A stretch of DNA of 64,000 bases from Parachryseolinea silvisoli (GTDB lineage: Bacteria; Bacteroidota; Bacteroidia; Cytophagales; Cyclobacteriaceae), in assembly GCF_021190955.1 (NCBI RefSeq), contig NZ_JAIOAO010000003.1, positions 1,240,001 to 1,304,000 on the forward strand, read 5' to 3'. The notes under the pieces were generated by a model. It ran no database searches and was not told where the DNA came from. It saw nothing but the letters and a program-made list of their open reading frames with translations. How positions within the stretch are numbered: position 1 is the stretch's first letter; the number at the start of each line of letters is the position of its first letter. Below, piece after piece: positions 47,255 to 56,364 of the stretch. The translations under genes were made by a program, and so were the position numbers.

Positions 47255-47830
47255 CTAATTCAATCGCGGGTCTACAGGATACTTGGCATATATGGAGAAA
47301 CGTCCCCCCATGTTATCCAATGCCTTTTTCCAAATCATGGACGGATCGGTATCGAAGAGCAGCTCATCGTCTACATAGTCGCAAACTATCCATGAGTCTT
47401 CTTTCAACTCATCCTCCAACTGGCCCGGGCCCCACCCGCTATATCCCAGGAAAAAGCGTACATCGCGGGAGGCAATCTCCTCACGGTTAAGCTGGCGCAC
47501 GACACTTTCAAAGTCCCCACCCCAATAGATTTCGTCCCGGATATTGACAGCATTCTCAATCGCTGTATTACGATGGATGAAATGTAGCGTATCTTGTTGT
47601 ACCGGGCCGCCTACATATACCACCTCGTTCCATTGCTGCAGGTCTTCCATGACTTCGCTTAACTTCAGAATGGAAGGTTTATTTACTACAAAACCAAATG
47701 ATCCCTCTTCGTTGTGCTCGCATAGTAAGACTACCGTTCGCTCGAAATTAGGATCAGCCAGGAAAGGCTCTGATATCAACAGCCTTCCCTTCTCTGGTTT
47801 AAAATGATTTTTATATTTAAAAAACTCCAT
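47255..47830 (-). CDS. YqgE/AlgH family protein
   Basis: 191 residues from ATG 47830; the longer frame is not family-like. KGRLLISEPFLADPNFERTVVLLCEHNEEGSFGFVVNKP is the family signature in positions about 10-48, followed by VYVGGPVQQDTLHFIH and RFFLGYSGWGPGQLEDEL. DUF179/AlgH proteins are cytosolic, of unresolved function, possibly regulatory. About 50 bases separate it from the DUF349 gene. Confidence 0.93.
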   Translation of the reverse strand: MEFFKYKNHFKPEKGRLLISEPFLADPNFERTVVLLCEHNEEGSFGFVVNKPSILKLSEVMEDLQQWNEVVYVGGPVQQDTLHFIHRNTAIENAVNIRDEIYWGGDFESVVRQLNREEIASRDVRFFLGYSGWGPGQLEDELKEDSWIVCDYVDDELLFDTDPSMIWKKALDNMGGRFSIYAKYPVDPRLN

Positions 47831-48028
47831 CGGCTTTAGTCTCCGTAATAGGGAAATTACCCCGCAATCCATATATGAATAAAATACTTCGCCCCCACCT
47901 GTGCAAATTTTATTTCAGGTACCTGTCGACCGGGTTTTTATAGGGATGATTTTTATCACTAAAACGATTGCTTCTGGACGCATCTTTTGTGATTGGTAGT
48001 TTCTTTCATAAACTTTGGCGAAAAAAGC

Positions 48029-48670
48029 ATGAAGTCAATCGCCGATTTGCGCCTGGATTACTCAAAATCCTCTCTGGACGTGACCAATGTCCTCCCCGAC
48101 CCAATAGAACAATTTGAGAAGTGGTTTCAGGAAGCGCTGCAGGCGGGTGTGCCCGAACCCAATGCGATGAACCTGGCCACCGTCAACGAGCATGGGCAGC
48201 CCTCGGCGCGCATTGTGCTGCTAAAAGGCGTAGAGGCTAAGCAGTTCTTATTCTTCACTAATTATCAAAGTCATAAGGGGCTTCTCCTGGAGAAGAATCC
48301 GGCGTGCGCGTTAACGTTCTTTTGGCCTGAGCTCGAGCGTCAAGTTCGAATCGAAGGTATTACCCAACGATTGGATACCCAGGCGTCTGAAGCCTACTTT
48401 CAAAGCCGCCCGCGCGGTTCGCAGATTGGCGCATGGGCATCTCCGCAAAGTTCCATCATTGACAGTCGCACGATTTTGGAGGAACGTGTGCAAAAGCTCG
48501 AAAAACGATTTGATGGCGAGACCGTGCTTCCCAAGCCACACCAATGGGGCGGCTATGGCGTGATTCCGTCTATGATTGAATTCTGGCAGGGCCGGCCCAG
48601 CCGTCTGCACGACCGTATTGTATACACGCGAATAGATGGGCAATGGAAAATCCATCGCCTCGCACCATAG
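48029..48670 (+). CDS. pdxH: Pyridoxamine 5'-phosphate oxidase PdxH
   Basis: 213 residues from ATG 48029, the usual PdxH length. It oxidises PNP/PMP to pyridoxal phosphate using FMN. Typical blocks are DPIEQFEKWFQEALQAGVPEPNAM, SARIVLLKGVE, FFTNYQSHKG, FWPELERQVRIEG, SRPRGSQIGAWAS and WGGYGVIPSMIEFWQGRPSRLHDR, with the last Arg-rich part contacting substrate. Upstream TAAACTTTGGC near 48010 resembles a -7 box with one extra base. Confidence 0.96.
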   Translation: MKSIADLRLDYSKSSLDVTNVLPDPIEQFEKWFQEALQAGVPEPNAMNLATVNEHGQPSARIVLLKGVEAKQFLFFTNYQSHKGLLLEKNPACALTFFWPELERQVRIEGITQRLDTQASEAYFQSRPRGSQIGAWASPQSSIIDSRTILEERVQKLEKRFDGETVLPKPHQWGGYGVIPSMIEFWQGRPSRLHDRIVYTRIDGQWKIHRLAP

Positions 48671-48689
48671 TACCAGGCATCTGACGGTA

Positions 48690-49409
48690 TTAAATCAGAT
48701 TAAACAGATTGTTGACACCAGGGTAACGTCGTACTGTAAACCCTTCGCCATGGCGGGCTCCAATGGCATGTCCGAACTCCAATGCACGTGATTCAATCAT
48801 CTGTAAGAAGGCAGGATTGGAGATATAAGTCTCCGGCTCCTGACTACTGGGATCGTAGAATTGCGACTTAAACGCTTTAATGGCCTGCAGCTTGGTTTCC
48901 CAATATCCCGTGATATCCATAATAAAATCGGGCACGATAAACTGGCTCTGAATGTAATGGTACACCACCTTGGGCCGCCAGGCCGCTTGCTCACGGCCTT
49001 CCGTATCTTTTGTACGAATCTTGGCCAATCCCGACAAAAACGAAGCGTCAGCGCCTAAGGAAGCGCCCTTGCCATGGTCGATATGCCGATCCAGTATCGC
49101 ATTGGCCAGAACAATTTCGGGTTGATAGCGACGTATGGCTTGAATGACCCGCAGTTGATGGTCAGGATCATTTTGGAAGAAGCCATCCTGAAGCGCGAGG
49201 TTTGTACGTACTGCAACACCAAGAACGTTTGCTGCGGTCGCGGCTTCTTCGGCGCGGGTCTCTGGTGTTCCGCGGGTGCCGAGCTCTCCTTTGGTAAAAT
49301 CAACAATACCTACTTTATGCCCCAGTGCAACGTGCTTTGCAATAGTACCGCCGCACCCTAATTCGGCATCGTCGGGATGGGCCGCAAGAACAAGTATATC
49401 TAACTTCAT
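48690..49409 (-). CDS. bshB1: Bacillithiol biosynthesis deacetylase BshB1
   Basis: 239 residues of the LmbE/PIG-L zinc deacetylase family. Zinc site AAHPDDAELGCGG (H11, D14) and RHIDHGKGA, plus the BshB1-like GELGTRGTPETRAEEA and QDGFF. It removes acetyl from GlcNAc-malate to give GlcN-malate, the second step of bacillithiol synthesis, so the cell probably uses bacillithiol as its thiol. bshA and bshC are not in view. Confidence 0.93.
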   Translation of the reverse strand: MKLDILVLAAHPDDAELGCGGTIAKHVALGHKVGIVDFTKGELGTRGTPETRAEEAATAANVLGVAVRTNLALQDGFFQNDPDHQLRVIQAIRRYQPEIVLANAILDRHIDHGKGASLGADASFLSGLAKIRTKDTEGREQAAWRPKVVYHYIQSQFIVPDFIMDITGYWETKLQAIKAFKSQFYDPSSQEPETYISNPAFLQMIESRALEFGHAIGARHGEGFTVRRYPGVNNLFNLI

Positions 49410-49427
49410 AGATGTTTTAACAAGACA

Positions 49428-49458
49428 AAAATAAAAGGTCTCGGTTATCCGAGACCTT
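49428..49458 (-). terminator. Terminator of canonical rpoD
   Basis: Reverse-strand stem AAGGTCTCGG / CCGAGACCTT (49458-49449 with 49444-49435), 4-base loop, then TTTATTTTT. It lies 26 bases after the rpoD stop and separates rpoD from bshB1. Confidence 0.85.
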
Positions 49459-49483
49459 CAAATTGAAATCAAATGGCGTATTC

Positions 49484-50347
49484 CTAACCGAGGTAAGGCT
49501 TTAAAGCTTTACTTCTCGATGTATGCCGTAATCTCCTGATAGCCTTTTCCTTGATCTGGCGAACACGTTCGCGAGTCAGATTGAATTTCTCGCCGATCTC
49601 CTCCAGTGTCATGGAGTGCTCGCCGTTCAAACCGAAGTACAGCGTGATCACATCTGCCTCCCGCTGTGTCAGCGTCGACAGGGCGCGTTGCACCTCACGG
49701 CGCAACGAGTCGTTCATCAGGCCTGAGTCCGGCGTTTCTTCACTGTCATTCTCCAATACGTCCAGCAAACTGTTTTCTTCGCCCTGAACAAACGGGGCGT
49801 CCATGGATACATGCCGACCAGAGATCTTCATGGTATCGACAACCTCTGCTGTTGTAACATCTAAAACTTCTGCCAACTCTTCCGGAGAAGGTTCGCGTTC
49901 GTACTTCTGCTCGAGCTCGGAGAATGTCTTTGAGATCTTATTCAGTGAGCCAACACGGTTTAGCGGCAAGCGAACAATACGCGACTGTTCGGCCAGCGCC
50001 TGCAGTATCGACTGACGGATCCACCATACAGCATATGAAATAAATTTAAAACCACGGGTCTCATCAAAGCGCTGTGCTGCTTTGATCAGACCCAGGTTTC
50101 CTTCGTTAATCAGGTCCCCCAATGACAAGCCTTGATTCTGATATTGCTTCGCTACTGACACCACAAAACGGAGATTTGCCTTCGTCAACTTCTCCAACGC
50201 TATTTGATCGCCTTCTTTAATCCGCTTCGCCAGCTCCACCTCTTCGTCGGGAGTAAGCAAGTCAACCTTACCGATCTCCTGGAGATATTTGTCCAGGGAC
50301 TGGCTCTCGCGGTTGGTGATTTGTTTGCTGATCTTAAGCTGTCTCAT
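49484..50347 (-). CDS. rpoD: Primary RNA polymerase sigma factor RpoD/SigA
   Basis: 287 residues, short Bacteroidota primary sigma. Regions 2 ([17 protein letters not shown]), 3 ([18 protein letters not shown]) and 4 ([31 protein letters not shown]) are intact; C-terminal [11 protein letters not shown] is the usual ending. Compared with the paralogue at 19747 it looks closer to the canonical sequence. It should recognise the TTTG/TAnnTTTG promoters seen in this window. It lies downstream of pnp and has its own terminator. Confidence 0.95.
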   Translation of the reverse strand: MRQLKISKQITNRESQSLDKYLQEIGKVDLLTPDEEVELAKRIKEGDQIALEKLTKANLRFVVSVAKQYQNQGLSLGDLINEGNLGLIKAAQRFDETRGFKFISYAVWWIRQSILQALAEQSRIVRLPLNRVGSLNKISKTFSELEQKYEREPSPEELAEVLDVTTAEVVDTMKISGRHVSMDAPFVQGEENSLLDVLENDSEETPDSGLMNDSLRREVQRALSTLTQREADVITLYFGLNGEHSMTLEEIGEKFNLTRERVRQIKEKAIRRLRHTSRSKALKPYLG

Positions 50348-50433
50348 GTCCCTTTTTGTGCTCTGTTTACGTCAATATGATTGTTTAACAATATACTGTT
50401 TTAACTTAGTTCCTGTCAATGAAGGGTTAACGA

Positions 50434-52581
50434 TTATTCGGCTGCTGTTGTTTCCTTTTTAGGTGGTCTAGGGATTAGAACTTTTCTGGAGAGACGGAAT
50501 TTGCCCGTCTTTTTGTCTACTTCGATCAGCTTTACTTGAATTTCTTCTCCAACTTCAAGCACACCTTCCATGGTCTCGAGGCGGTCCCACTTGATCTCCG
50601 AAATGTGGAGCAAGCCGTCCTTACCAGGCATAAATTCAACGAACGCACCAAACGGCATGATCGACTTCACTTTACCGGTGTAAACCTCTCCGACTTCCGG
50701 CACAGCCACGATGGCTTTAATGCGGCGCAGCGCAGCGTCCATAACATCTTTGTTAGTAGCAAAGACGTTGACGATCCCTTTATTGTTGACTTCCTCGATC
50801 ACAACGGTAGCGCCGGTTGTGTTCTGGATGTCTTGTACCACTTTTCCACCGGGGCCAATGATCGCTCCGATCATCTCTTTCTCGATGATCACAGTTTCGG
50901 CGCGTGGTGTATGAGGCTTGAGATCCGGGCGAGGTTCCGCCAGGGTCTTCTTCATTTCATTCAGGATGTGCAAACGACCTTCACGAGCTTGCAGCAATGC
51001 CTCGCTCAGCACGTCATAGGTAAGGCCGTCTACTTTCAAGTCCATCTGGCAGGCAGTAATGCCCTGCTCTGTACCGGTTACTTTAAAGTCCATATCGCCC
51101 AGGTGATCTTCATCGCCCAGGATGTCAGACAGGATCGCATATTTGCCCGTAGTGCTATCGGAGATCATGCCCATGGCGATACCCGATACAGGGCCTTTTA
51201 CAGGCACACCAGCATCCATCAACGCCAGCGAGCCAGCACATACTGTCGCCATAGACGACGAGCCGTTCGACTCGAGAATATCCGATACAATACGGATGGT
51301 ATATGGGTTCTTTTCATCGGGGGGCAACACTTGCTTTAGCGCACGGAACGCCAGGTTGCCGTGACCTACTTCACGACGACCAGGACCGCGGTTAGGCTTC
51401 ACCTCACCCGTAGAGAAACCAGGGAAGTTATAATGCAAAATAAACTTGCTCGATCCTTCGATCATCGCACCGTCGATCATCTGCTCATCCAATTTCGTAC
51501 CCAGCGTCACCGTCGTCAACGACTGTGTTTCACCACGGGTGAAAATAGCCGAGCCGTGGGTTCTTGGCAAGTAGTCGACCTCAGACCATATCGATCTCAC
51601 TTCTTTTGTCTTACGACCATCTAAACGCAAGCTTTCTTTAAGCGACAAGTCACGTGCGGCTTTCTTCAGCACTTGCTTGTAATAGCGTTTTACCAGTGCC
51701 TTATTAACCGTAGAATCTTCCGGCAATGCCTCGAGATAATCCTTCAGCGGTTTGTCAAGGGCTGTTGAGCGCTCCTTCTTGTTGGTGATCAGCTGACGCG
51801 CGGTCGCATACAGGGTATCGTAATACTTGGCGTGGATCTCCTGCTGCAGTGCTTCGTCTTTTTCCTCATGGTTATAAACACGCTTCTCGGTCTTGCCCAC
51901 AGCCTGGGTCAATTCGATCTGAAGCTTGCATTGTTCCTTAATCGCTTCGTGAGCAACTTTCAATGCTTCCAGCATTTCAGCTTCACTCACTTCTTTCATC
52001 TCACCTTCCACCATCAGGATGTTCTCGATAGAAGCACCTACCATCAGGTCGATGTCGGCGCGTTTCTTTTGCTCCATGGTTGGGTTGACGATCAATTTGC
52101 CATCCACACGTGCCACACGCACTTCCGAGATCGGGCCCTGGAAAGGTATATCCGATACCGACAGTGCCGCAGAAGCAGCAAATGCCGCCAAGGCATCAGG
52201 CAGTGCATTCTCATCACCCGAGATGAGGTACAACATGATTTGCGTATCAGCATGATAGTCGTCGGGGAACAGCGGACGAATCGCGCGGTCCACCAGGCGG
52301 CTGATGAGAACTTCGTAATCCGAAAGTTTGCTTTCGCGCTTCAGAAAGCCACCCGGCACCTTACCGGTTGAGGCAAATTTCTCCTGGTAGTCTACAGACA
52401 GCGGCAGGAAATCGGTGCCTTCTTTTGCTTCGGGAGACGATACCACCGTGGCCAGAATCATCGTATTTTCCATCTTCAGTACAACAGAGCCATCGGCCTG
52501 ACGAGCAAGTTTACCGGTCTCGATTGTAATTTCGCGGCCATCGGGCAGCTTACATGTTTTTGTTATCGCAGTGGGTTTCAT
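50434..52581 (-). CDS. pnp: Polyribonucleotide nucleotidyltransferase (PNPase)
   Basis: 715 residues. Two RNase PH-like domains (about 10-215 and 315-545, [38 protein letters not shown]), a KH domain ([16 protein letters not shown], about 565-620) and an S1 domain ([20 protein letters not shown], about 630-700). It degrades RNA 3' to 5' by phosphorolysis and works with RNase E/helicase in the degradosome-like complex. Gene order rpsO-pnp is the common one. A strong leader hairpin precedes it (52604-52632). Confidence 0.96.
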   Translation of the reverse strand: MKPTAITKTCKLPDGREITIETGKLARQADGSVVLKMENTMILATVVSSPEAKEGTDFLPLSVDYQEKFASTGKVPGGFLKRESKLSDYEVLISRLVDRAIRPLFPDDYHADTQIMLYLISGDENALPDALAAFAASAALSVSDIPFQGPISEVRVARVDGKLIVNPTMEQKKRADIDLMVGASIENILMVEGEMKEVSEAEMLEALKVAHEAIKEQCKLQIELTQAVGKTEKRVYNHEEKDEALQQEIHAKYYDTLYATARQLITNKKERSTALDKPLKDYLEALPEDSTVNKALVKRYYKQVLKKAARDLSLKESLRLDGRKTKEVRSIWSEVDYLPRTHGSAIFTRGETQSLTTVTLGTKLDEQMIDGAMIEGSSKFILHYNFPGFSTGEVKPNRGPGRREVGHGNLAFRALKQVLPPDEKNPYTIRIVSDILESNGSSSMATVCAGSLALMDAGVPVKGPVSGIAMGMISDSTTGKYAILSDILGDEDHLGDMDFKVTGTEQGITACQMDLKVDGLTYDVLSEALLQAREGRLHILNEMKKTLAEPRPDLKPHTPRAETVIIEKEMIGAIIGPGGKVVQDIQNTTGATVVIEEVNNKGIVNVFATNKDVMDAALRRIKAIVAVPEVGEVYTGKVKSIMPFGAFVEFMPGKDGLLHISEIKWDRLETMEGVLEVGEEIQVKLIEVDKKTGKFRLSRKVLIPRPPKKETTAAE

Positions 52582-52603
52582 AATAGGGTACGATTGAAGA
52601 TAA

Positions 52604-52632
52604 CCCGGCCCGAATGAATGGTTCGGGCCGGG
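52604..52632 (-). promoter_or_regulatory. G/C-rich leader hairpin upstream of pnp
   Basis: Perfect 11-bp stem CCCGGCCCGAA (52604-52614) / TTCGGGCCGGG (52622-52632), 7-base loop, ending 22 bases before the pnp start codon. On the reverse strand it is followed by TTATC, not a T tract, so it is not a terminator. In enterobacteria pnp mRNA carries a leader stem cut by RNase III and then degraded by PNPase as autoregulation; this hairpin could serve the same purpose (inference). Confidence 0.6.
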
Positions 52633-52655
52633 AAATCCAGGATTTTTTAAAATGC

Positions 52656-52682
52656 AAAAAGGGAACCTTTATCAGGGTTCCC
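52656..52682 (-). terminator. Terminator between rpsO and pnp
   Basis: Reverse-strand stem GGGAACC / GGTTCCC (52682-52676 with 52667-52661), then TTTTTGC. It lies 20 bases after the rpsO stop. Some read-through into pnp is likely, as in other rpsO-pnp loci. Confidence 0.75.
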
Positions 52683-52701
52683 TCTGGGGAATGTTGTTTG
52701 C

Positions 52702-52977
52702 TTACTTTCTCAGCGAGAGCTCAGCGATGATTGAGCGGTAACGCTCAATGTTAGTATTCTGCAGGTAGTTCAGAAGCTTCTTACGCTTACCTACCAGTTT
52801 CATCAGGCCTTGTTGTGTAGCAAAGTCCTTCTTGTTTTCTTTCAGGTGTGCGGTCAGATGGTTGATCCGATGCGTGAACAGGGCTATTTGAGCCTCTGCT
52901 GAACCGGTATCTTCTTTCTTTTTGGCGAACCCGTGTTTCGCGAAAAGGTCTTGTTTGATAGCTGTAGTTAAATACAT
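52702..52977 (-). CDS. rpsO: 30S ribosomal protein S15
   Basis: 91 residues, normal S15 length. [30 protein letters not shown] and [27 protein letters not shown] cover the 16S rRNA-binding helices. It nucleates the 30S platform and is essential for translation initiation assembly. Own promoter and terminator flank it. Confidence 0.97.
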   Translation of the reverse strand: MYLTTAIKQDLFAKHGFAKKKEDTGSAEAQIALFTHRINHLTAHLKENKKDFATQQGLMKLVGKRKKLLNYLQNTNIERYRSIIAELSLRK

Positions 52978-53011
52978 CTCAAAAAATGTTTTATCTCTTT
53001 ATTTCAGGGGG

Positions 53012-53044
53012 CAAAGGTAAGCCAAAATGGCCGAATTTTCCAAA
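53012..53044 (-). promoter_or_regulatory. Promoter of rpsO
   Basis: Reverse strand: TTTG (53044-53041), 21 bases, TACCTTTG (53019-53012). The -7 box is an exact consensus and the spacing is 2 bases longer than ideal. The ATG is 35 bases downstream. Confidence 0.55.
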
Positions 53045-53068
53045 AAATAGCGAAAACTTTCACTGACA

Positions 53069-54919
53069 TTATGAAACTGCCGTAGCCGGGGCCTTGCGTT
53101 TTTGGAACCATTGCTTTACCTTATCGAGCACAACTCGGTAAAAATCAGCCTCAAATAAGCGGGCGTCGATACGCGCCTGCCGCAGAAAGAATAATCCCAC
53201 AATTAACAGTAGAAAGTCTGCCATCCATACACCCGTCACAACCCCTATCTTCGCTTGCTTGGCTAATTTTTCACCTTGCATGGTCGTGATATAATAGATT
53301 ATAAAGAACAGAATCGATACCAGGAACGGCACCCCCAGTCCTCCCCTCTTAATAATAGATCCCAGCGGTGCTCCTATTAAGAACATTGCCAGGCACGCCA
53401 TCGAGCTGGAAAAGATCTTATGCCATTGGATCTCAAAGGTGCGCAACTCGACGCCGGAATTGTCTACACTCGTATTTACATTTTCAATCTGGCTTTTCAC
53501 CTGGCGCGCCTGGTTGGCAGCGCCCTGCAATACGTTGTGGGGAGCAGGCATAGTGAAGATACTGTCCAGCTTGGCGCGACGGGCGGAATCTGTCAATACC
53601 TTTTTCTTGACCACAACCGGCGGCGGCACGGGCTTGACTATGGAAGGTCTTTTCTTCGCCGTGGATTTCTTTTTGGTCTTAGACTTCTGCGCTACAGTAT
53701 TCAACCGGAGACGACGATCGGCGGCTCGTTTAGCCTCCAGTCCATTCGGCTTACGCTTTATATCAGGTTTTTTATTCGTGTCTGCCTTTGCCGTCAACGA
53801 CGATGAAGCCTTCGTCTTGCCGGTGTCAATTTTTGTTATCGCCTTCGTGCCGTCGGCCTCAGCGGGCGGCGGGCTAACAGACGACACAGCCGGTTTTGCT
53901 TCCACCACAGGGTTAGTTTTAGGGATGTAGGGTAAGCGTGCTATCGAGTCGCGATATTGTTTATGATGATAGACTTCACGCGGCATGATCAGCGAATCTT
54001 TTCGAAACAGATAGGTAAAGTAGCTCGGCCGATACTGGTAGTAGTTTAACCGTTGGGTCAGGATCTCGCGGCGGGTGGAATCAATATCCTTATCCAGCTC
54101 ATTCAGGTTCCGCATGATCCGGTTGCCCTGGAAGAACTTTTTGTCGGTCCGTTCCAGGTTAAATGACGACAAGTCAAACACCACCTGTGCCTTGGAGAAT
54201 TGGCTACGGCTAAGCGACTCGGGGTTCCGTTTCTTTTGCCCGGTCATCTCCCGCTCACTGCTGGCTCCTTCCGTGTACTGGTAGCCATTGTACAGCTCAA
54301 ACTTAAGGTAACGTTCGTTCAAGATGGTATACATCCGGCCGGAGTCGGCTACGGTCACTTCTTTGTTACCGTCATTCTTCCGGTGGTCGTACAGCACAAC
54401 GTCGCGCAATGTCACGCCATCCGGGAATTTCTTATTTACCTTGATACTGATGTCACTGATGCCATTGTAAAACGCCCCCTCGCGCAGGTCAAGCGCAGGC
54501 TTCTTTTGTTTGATGTCGTATAATAGACTATACGCTTCCAGCGCAGCTTTGGGAACGAGGTTATTGTTCACATAAAACGCCACCCCCGTCAGTAACACCA
54601 CAAAAACACAGATCGGCGCCATCGCTCTAATAAGGGATACGCCTGCCGCCTTTATAGCAGTGAGCTCAAAATGTTCCCCCAGGTTTCCGAATGCAATGAG
54701 CGAGGACAGCAGCACCGCCAAGGGCAATGCCACAGGTGTCATGAAGATGGCGAAGTAAAACAGCAGCTGCCCGATAACATCGGCGCCCAGCCCCTTTCCA
54801 ATGATGTCGTCAAAATACTTCAGCATGTGCTGCGTCAGCAAAATGAAGACCACTACAAGAAAGGTCAGGACAAATGGGCCCAGGAACGCCCCTAAAACGA
54901 GCTTATCGATTTTCTTCAT
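53069..54919 (-). CDS. LptF/LptG-family permease (YjgP/YjgQ)
   Basis: 616 residues; E. coli LptF/G are about 360. Three N-terminal helices (KLVLGAFLGPFVLTFLVVVFILL, GQLLFYFAIFMTPVALPLAVLLSSL), a periplasmic beta-jellyroll region, and three C-terminal helices (SMACLAMFLIGAPLGSIIKRGGLGVPFLVSIL). Its role would be extraction of LPS with LptB/C. Between about 345 and 460 lies an extra Lys/Ala/Pro-rich segment (PPAEADGT, KTKASSSLTAK, KKSTAKKRPS) of low complexity. Bacteroidota often carry a single long permease of this type. Confidence 0.9.
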   Translation of the reverse strand: MKKIDKLVLGAFLGPFVLTFLVVVFILLTQHMLKYFDDIIGKGLGADVIGQLLFYFAIFMTPVALPLAVLLSSLIAFGNLGEHFELTAIKAAGVSLIRAMAPICVFVVLLTGVAFYVNNNLVPKAALEAYSLLYDIKQKKPALDLREGAFYNGISDISIKVNKKFPDGVTLRDVVLYDHRKNDGNKEVTVADSGRMYTILNERYLKFELYNGYQYTEGASSEREMTGQKKRNPESLSRSQFSKAQVVFDLSSFNLERTDKKFFQGNRIMRNLNELDKDIDSTRREILTQRLNYYQYRPSYFTYLFRKDSLIMPREVYHHKQYRDSIARLPYIPKTNPVVEAKPAVSSVSPPPAEADGTKAITKIDTGKTKASSSLTAKADTNKKPDIKRKPNGLEAKRAADRRLRLNTVAQKSKTKKKSTAKKRPSIVKPVPPPVVVKKKVLTDSARRAKLDSIFTMPAPHNVLQGAANQARQVKSQIENVNTSVDNSGVELRTFEIQWHKIFSSSMACLAMFLIGAPLGSIIKRGGLGVPFLVSILFFIIYYITTMQGEKLAKQAKIGVVTGVWMADFLLLIVGLFFLRQARIDARLFEADFYRVVLDKVKQWFQKRKAPATAVS

Positions 54920-54933
54920 CGGTAGAACATGCT

Positions 54934-54941
54934 CAAAAATA
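54934..54941 (-). promoter_or_regulatory. Possible -7 box of LptF/G-like gene
   Basis: Reverse strand TATTTTTG, exact TAnnTTTG, but only 15 bases before the ATG at 54919 and without a -33 TTTG. Confidence 0.35.
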
Positions 54942-54964
54942 AAGCCAATGCGGTAAAAAAAGCA

Positions 54965-55366
54965 CTATCCACCGACGGTTTTGTGTAGTTTTTCCATCAG
55001 ACCATTCCAAAGGTCGTGTAGCTCTTCAACATCGTCAAAGTCTGAATAGTCCAGCACCTTTAAAAATACGGACTGTGTTAACTCATTGAACTCGAGCCGC
55101 AGCTCGAAATACGAGGGGTCGTTTTGATCTTCGCCGTCTTCGGGAAGGAATTCGAAGCGCGCAAAATGATTGATTCGAAACGCTACCTGCCGGGCCTTGC
55201 GCTCTTCGTGGTCCCAGCAGAACATGAAGGTCTTGTCGTTGTTGTTGATACGTACGTCATCGGCAAACCACTCGGCGAGGCCACCCGCCGTTTGGATATA
55301 AGGATACAGCATCTTAATGGACGCATGAATCTCGTAGTCGCCAGAAAATAATTTCTTATTGACCAT
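54965..55366 (-). CDS. START-like domain protein
   Basis: 133 residues. KKLFSGDYEIHASIKMLYPYIQTAGGLAEWFADDVRI and SYFELRLEFNELTQSVFLKVLDYSD, ending HDLWNGLMEKLHKTVGG, fit the START-like/SRPBCC fold (AHSA1-like hydrophobic cavity) common in Bacteroidota. Ligand unknown. It ends 45 bases before the LptF/G-like gene and may be cotranscribed. Confidence 0.88.
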   Translation of the reverse strand: MVNKKLFSGDYEIHASIKMLYPYIQTAGGLAEWFADDVRINNNDKTFMFCWDHEERKARQVAFRINHFARFEFLPEDGEDQNDPSYFELRLEFNELTQSVFLKVLDYSDFDDVEELHDLWNGLMEKLHKTVGG

Positions 55367-55426
55367 ACTTTACCAGTGCCATGAGTACATCATCATGGCT
55401 GAATATAGAGCATTTTGAGATGAAGA

Positions 55427-55434
55427 CAAAATTA
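55427..55434 (-). promoter_or_regulatory. Possible -7 box of START-like gene
   Basis: Reverse strand TAATTTTG, exact match, 60 bases upstream of the ATG at 55366. No -33 TTTG. Confidence 0.4.
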
Positions 55435-55491
55435 TGATCACGCCGGGCGGGCAGCTACTGCAGTCTTAGGCGAGAGAAGTGGAGAATGGCA

Positions 55492-55584
55492 TCAGGCTTT
55501 CAGGCCGTCTTTCTTAATGAAGCAGAATACACAGATACCAATTTGAAGGAGGGCCGTAGACACGATTGTTAAAAATACCTCCAT
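55492..55584 (-). CDS. Putative 30-residue single-helix membrane peptide
   Basis: Start ATG 55584, stop TGA 55494-55492. The peptide MEVFLTIVSTALLQIG, then ICVFCFIKKDGLKA, is one hydrophobic helix with a short basic tail, like known small membrane proteins. An exact -7 box (TAAATTTG, 55616-55609) ends 24 bases upstream, giving a leader of about 18 bases. No family known; the supporting evidence is promoter placement and composition. Confidence 0.4.
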   Translation of the reverse strand: MEVFLTIVSTALLQIGICVFCFIKKDGLKA

Positions 55585-55608
55585 ATTCGCATTGATTTAG
55601 GTTCGGAT

Positions 55609-55616
55609 CAAATTTA
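55609..55616 (-). promoter_or_regulatory. -7 box upstream of the putative membrane peptide
   Basis: Reverse strand TAAATTTG matches TAnnTTTG exactly. -33 element not clear. The rest of 55367-55693 outside the peptide and boxes shows nothing else I can support. Confidence 0.4.
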
Positions 55617-55693
55617 GATGGAGTTACCAAAACAACTCGTTCTCAAAAGTTTATCCGCATCTGGCTGCGGTAATTGATCAAATATATCTTTCA

Positions 55694-56212
55694 ATGGATT
55701 TACGTGTCGCTCTTAGTAAAAGCTTCGCAAAAGCTAACTCTCGTGAAATCGCTGATTATGTGGGAAATAGCGCCATTCGATTCAAAGCGTTAGTTGAAAT
55801 ATACAAGGGAGGCCCTTATCGAATTACACAGCGGGCTGCCCACGTTATCAGTCTATGCGTCGAAAAATATCCTGTCCTCATGGCACCTCACTTGCGCACG
55901 ATAATCGTCATGCTCGATGCCGACGACGTACCCGACGCCATCCAACGTAACACCATGCGACTGCTACAATACTGCGAGATTCCCCGAAGGTTCCATGGCA
56001 CGCTTATCGACCGCTGTTTTGGTTATCTCAAAGATCGCAGCACGCCGGTAGCTGTGCGGGTGTTCTCCATGACGGTCTTACATCGGTTAATCGAAAAAGA
56101 GCCAGACTTGAAAAAAGAGCTGCAGATCATACTCGAAGACGAACTACCTTATGCCTCTCCCGGTTTTGTATCCCGTGCCCGCAAGATCCTTCAGAAGACT
56201 GACTGCCAATAA
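55694..56212 (+). CDS. HEAT/ARM-like helical repeat protein, unknown function
   Basis: 172 residues, all helical. Repeating helix pairs such as RAAHVISLCVEKYPVLMAPHLRTIIVML, AIQRNTMRLLQYCEIP and VAVRVFSMTVLHRLIEKEPDLKKEL resemble HEAT-like repeats, suggesting a protein-binding scaffold. No signal peptide. I do not recognise a named family. It precedes the DUF3667-type gene by 150 bases on the same strand. Confidence 0.7.
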   Translation: MDLRVALSKSFAKANSREIADYVGNSAIRFKALVEIYKGGPYRITQRAAHVISLCVEKYPVLMAPHLRTIIVMLDADDVPDAIQRNTMRLLQYCEIPRRFHGTLIDRCFGYLKDRSTPVAVRVFSMTVLHRLIEKEPDLKKELQIILEDELPYASPGFVSRARKILQKTDCQ

Positions 56213-56364
56213 GTTGATGATATTCAGCCGGGGCGCCCCATCCTGGAGGACATGTCTCCGAAAGTCCTGCCGGCACGAATCTTACTATCGTGATGTTTAT
56301 CAAGTCCTGGAATCTGGAAATCCGGTCACAGGCTGTATTTTTGATAAGATTATTTTCTTTTAGC

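Noticed and set aside
50536..51339. 267-codon open frame on the + strand
   Set aside because: Antisense to pnp, whose protein is unmistakable.
52604..52632. Terminator upstream of pnp
   Set aside because: No T tract in the direction of transcription; the rpsO terminator is the separate stem at 52656-52682.
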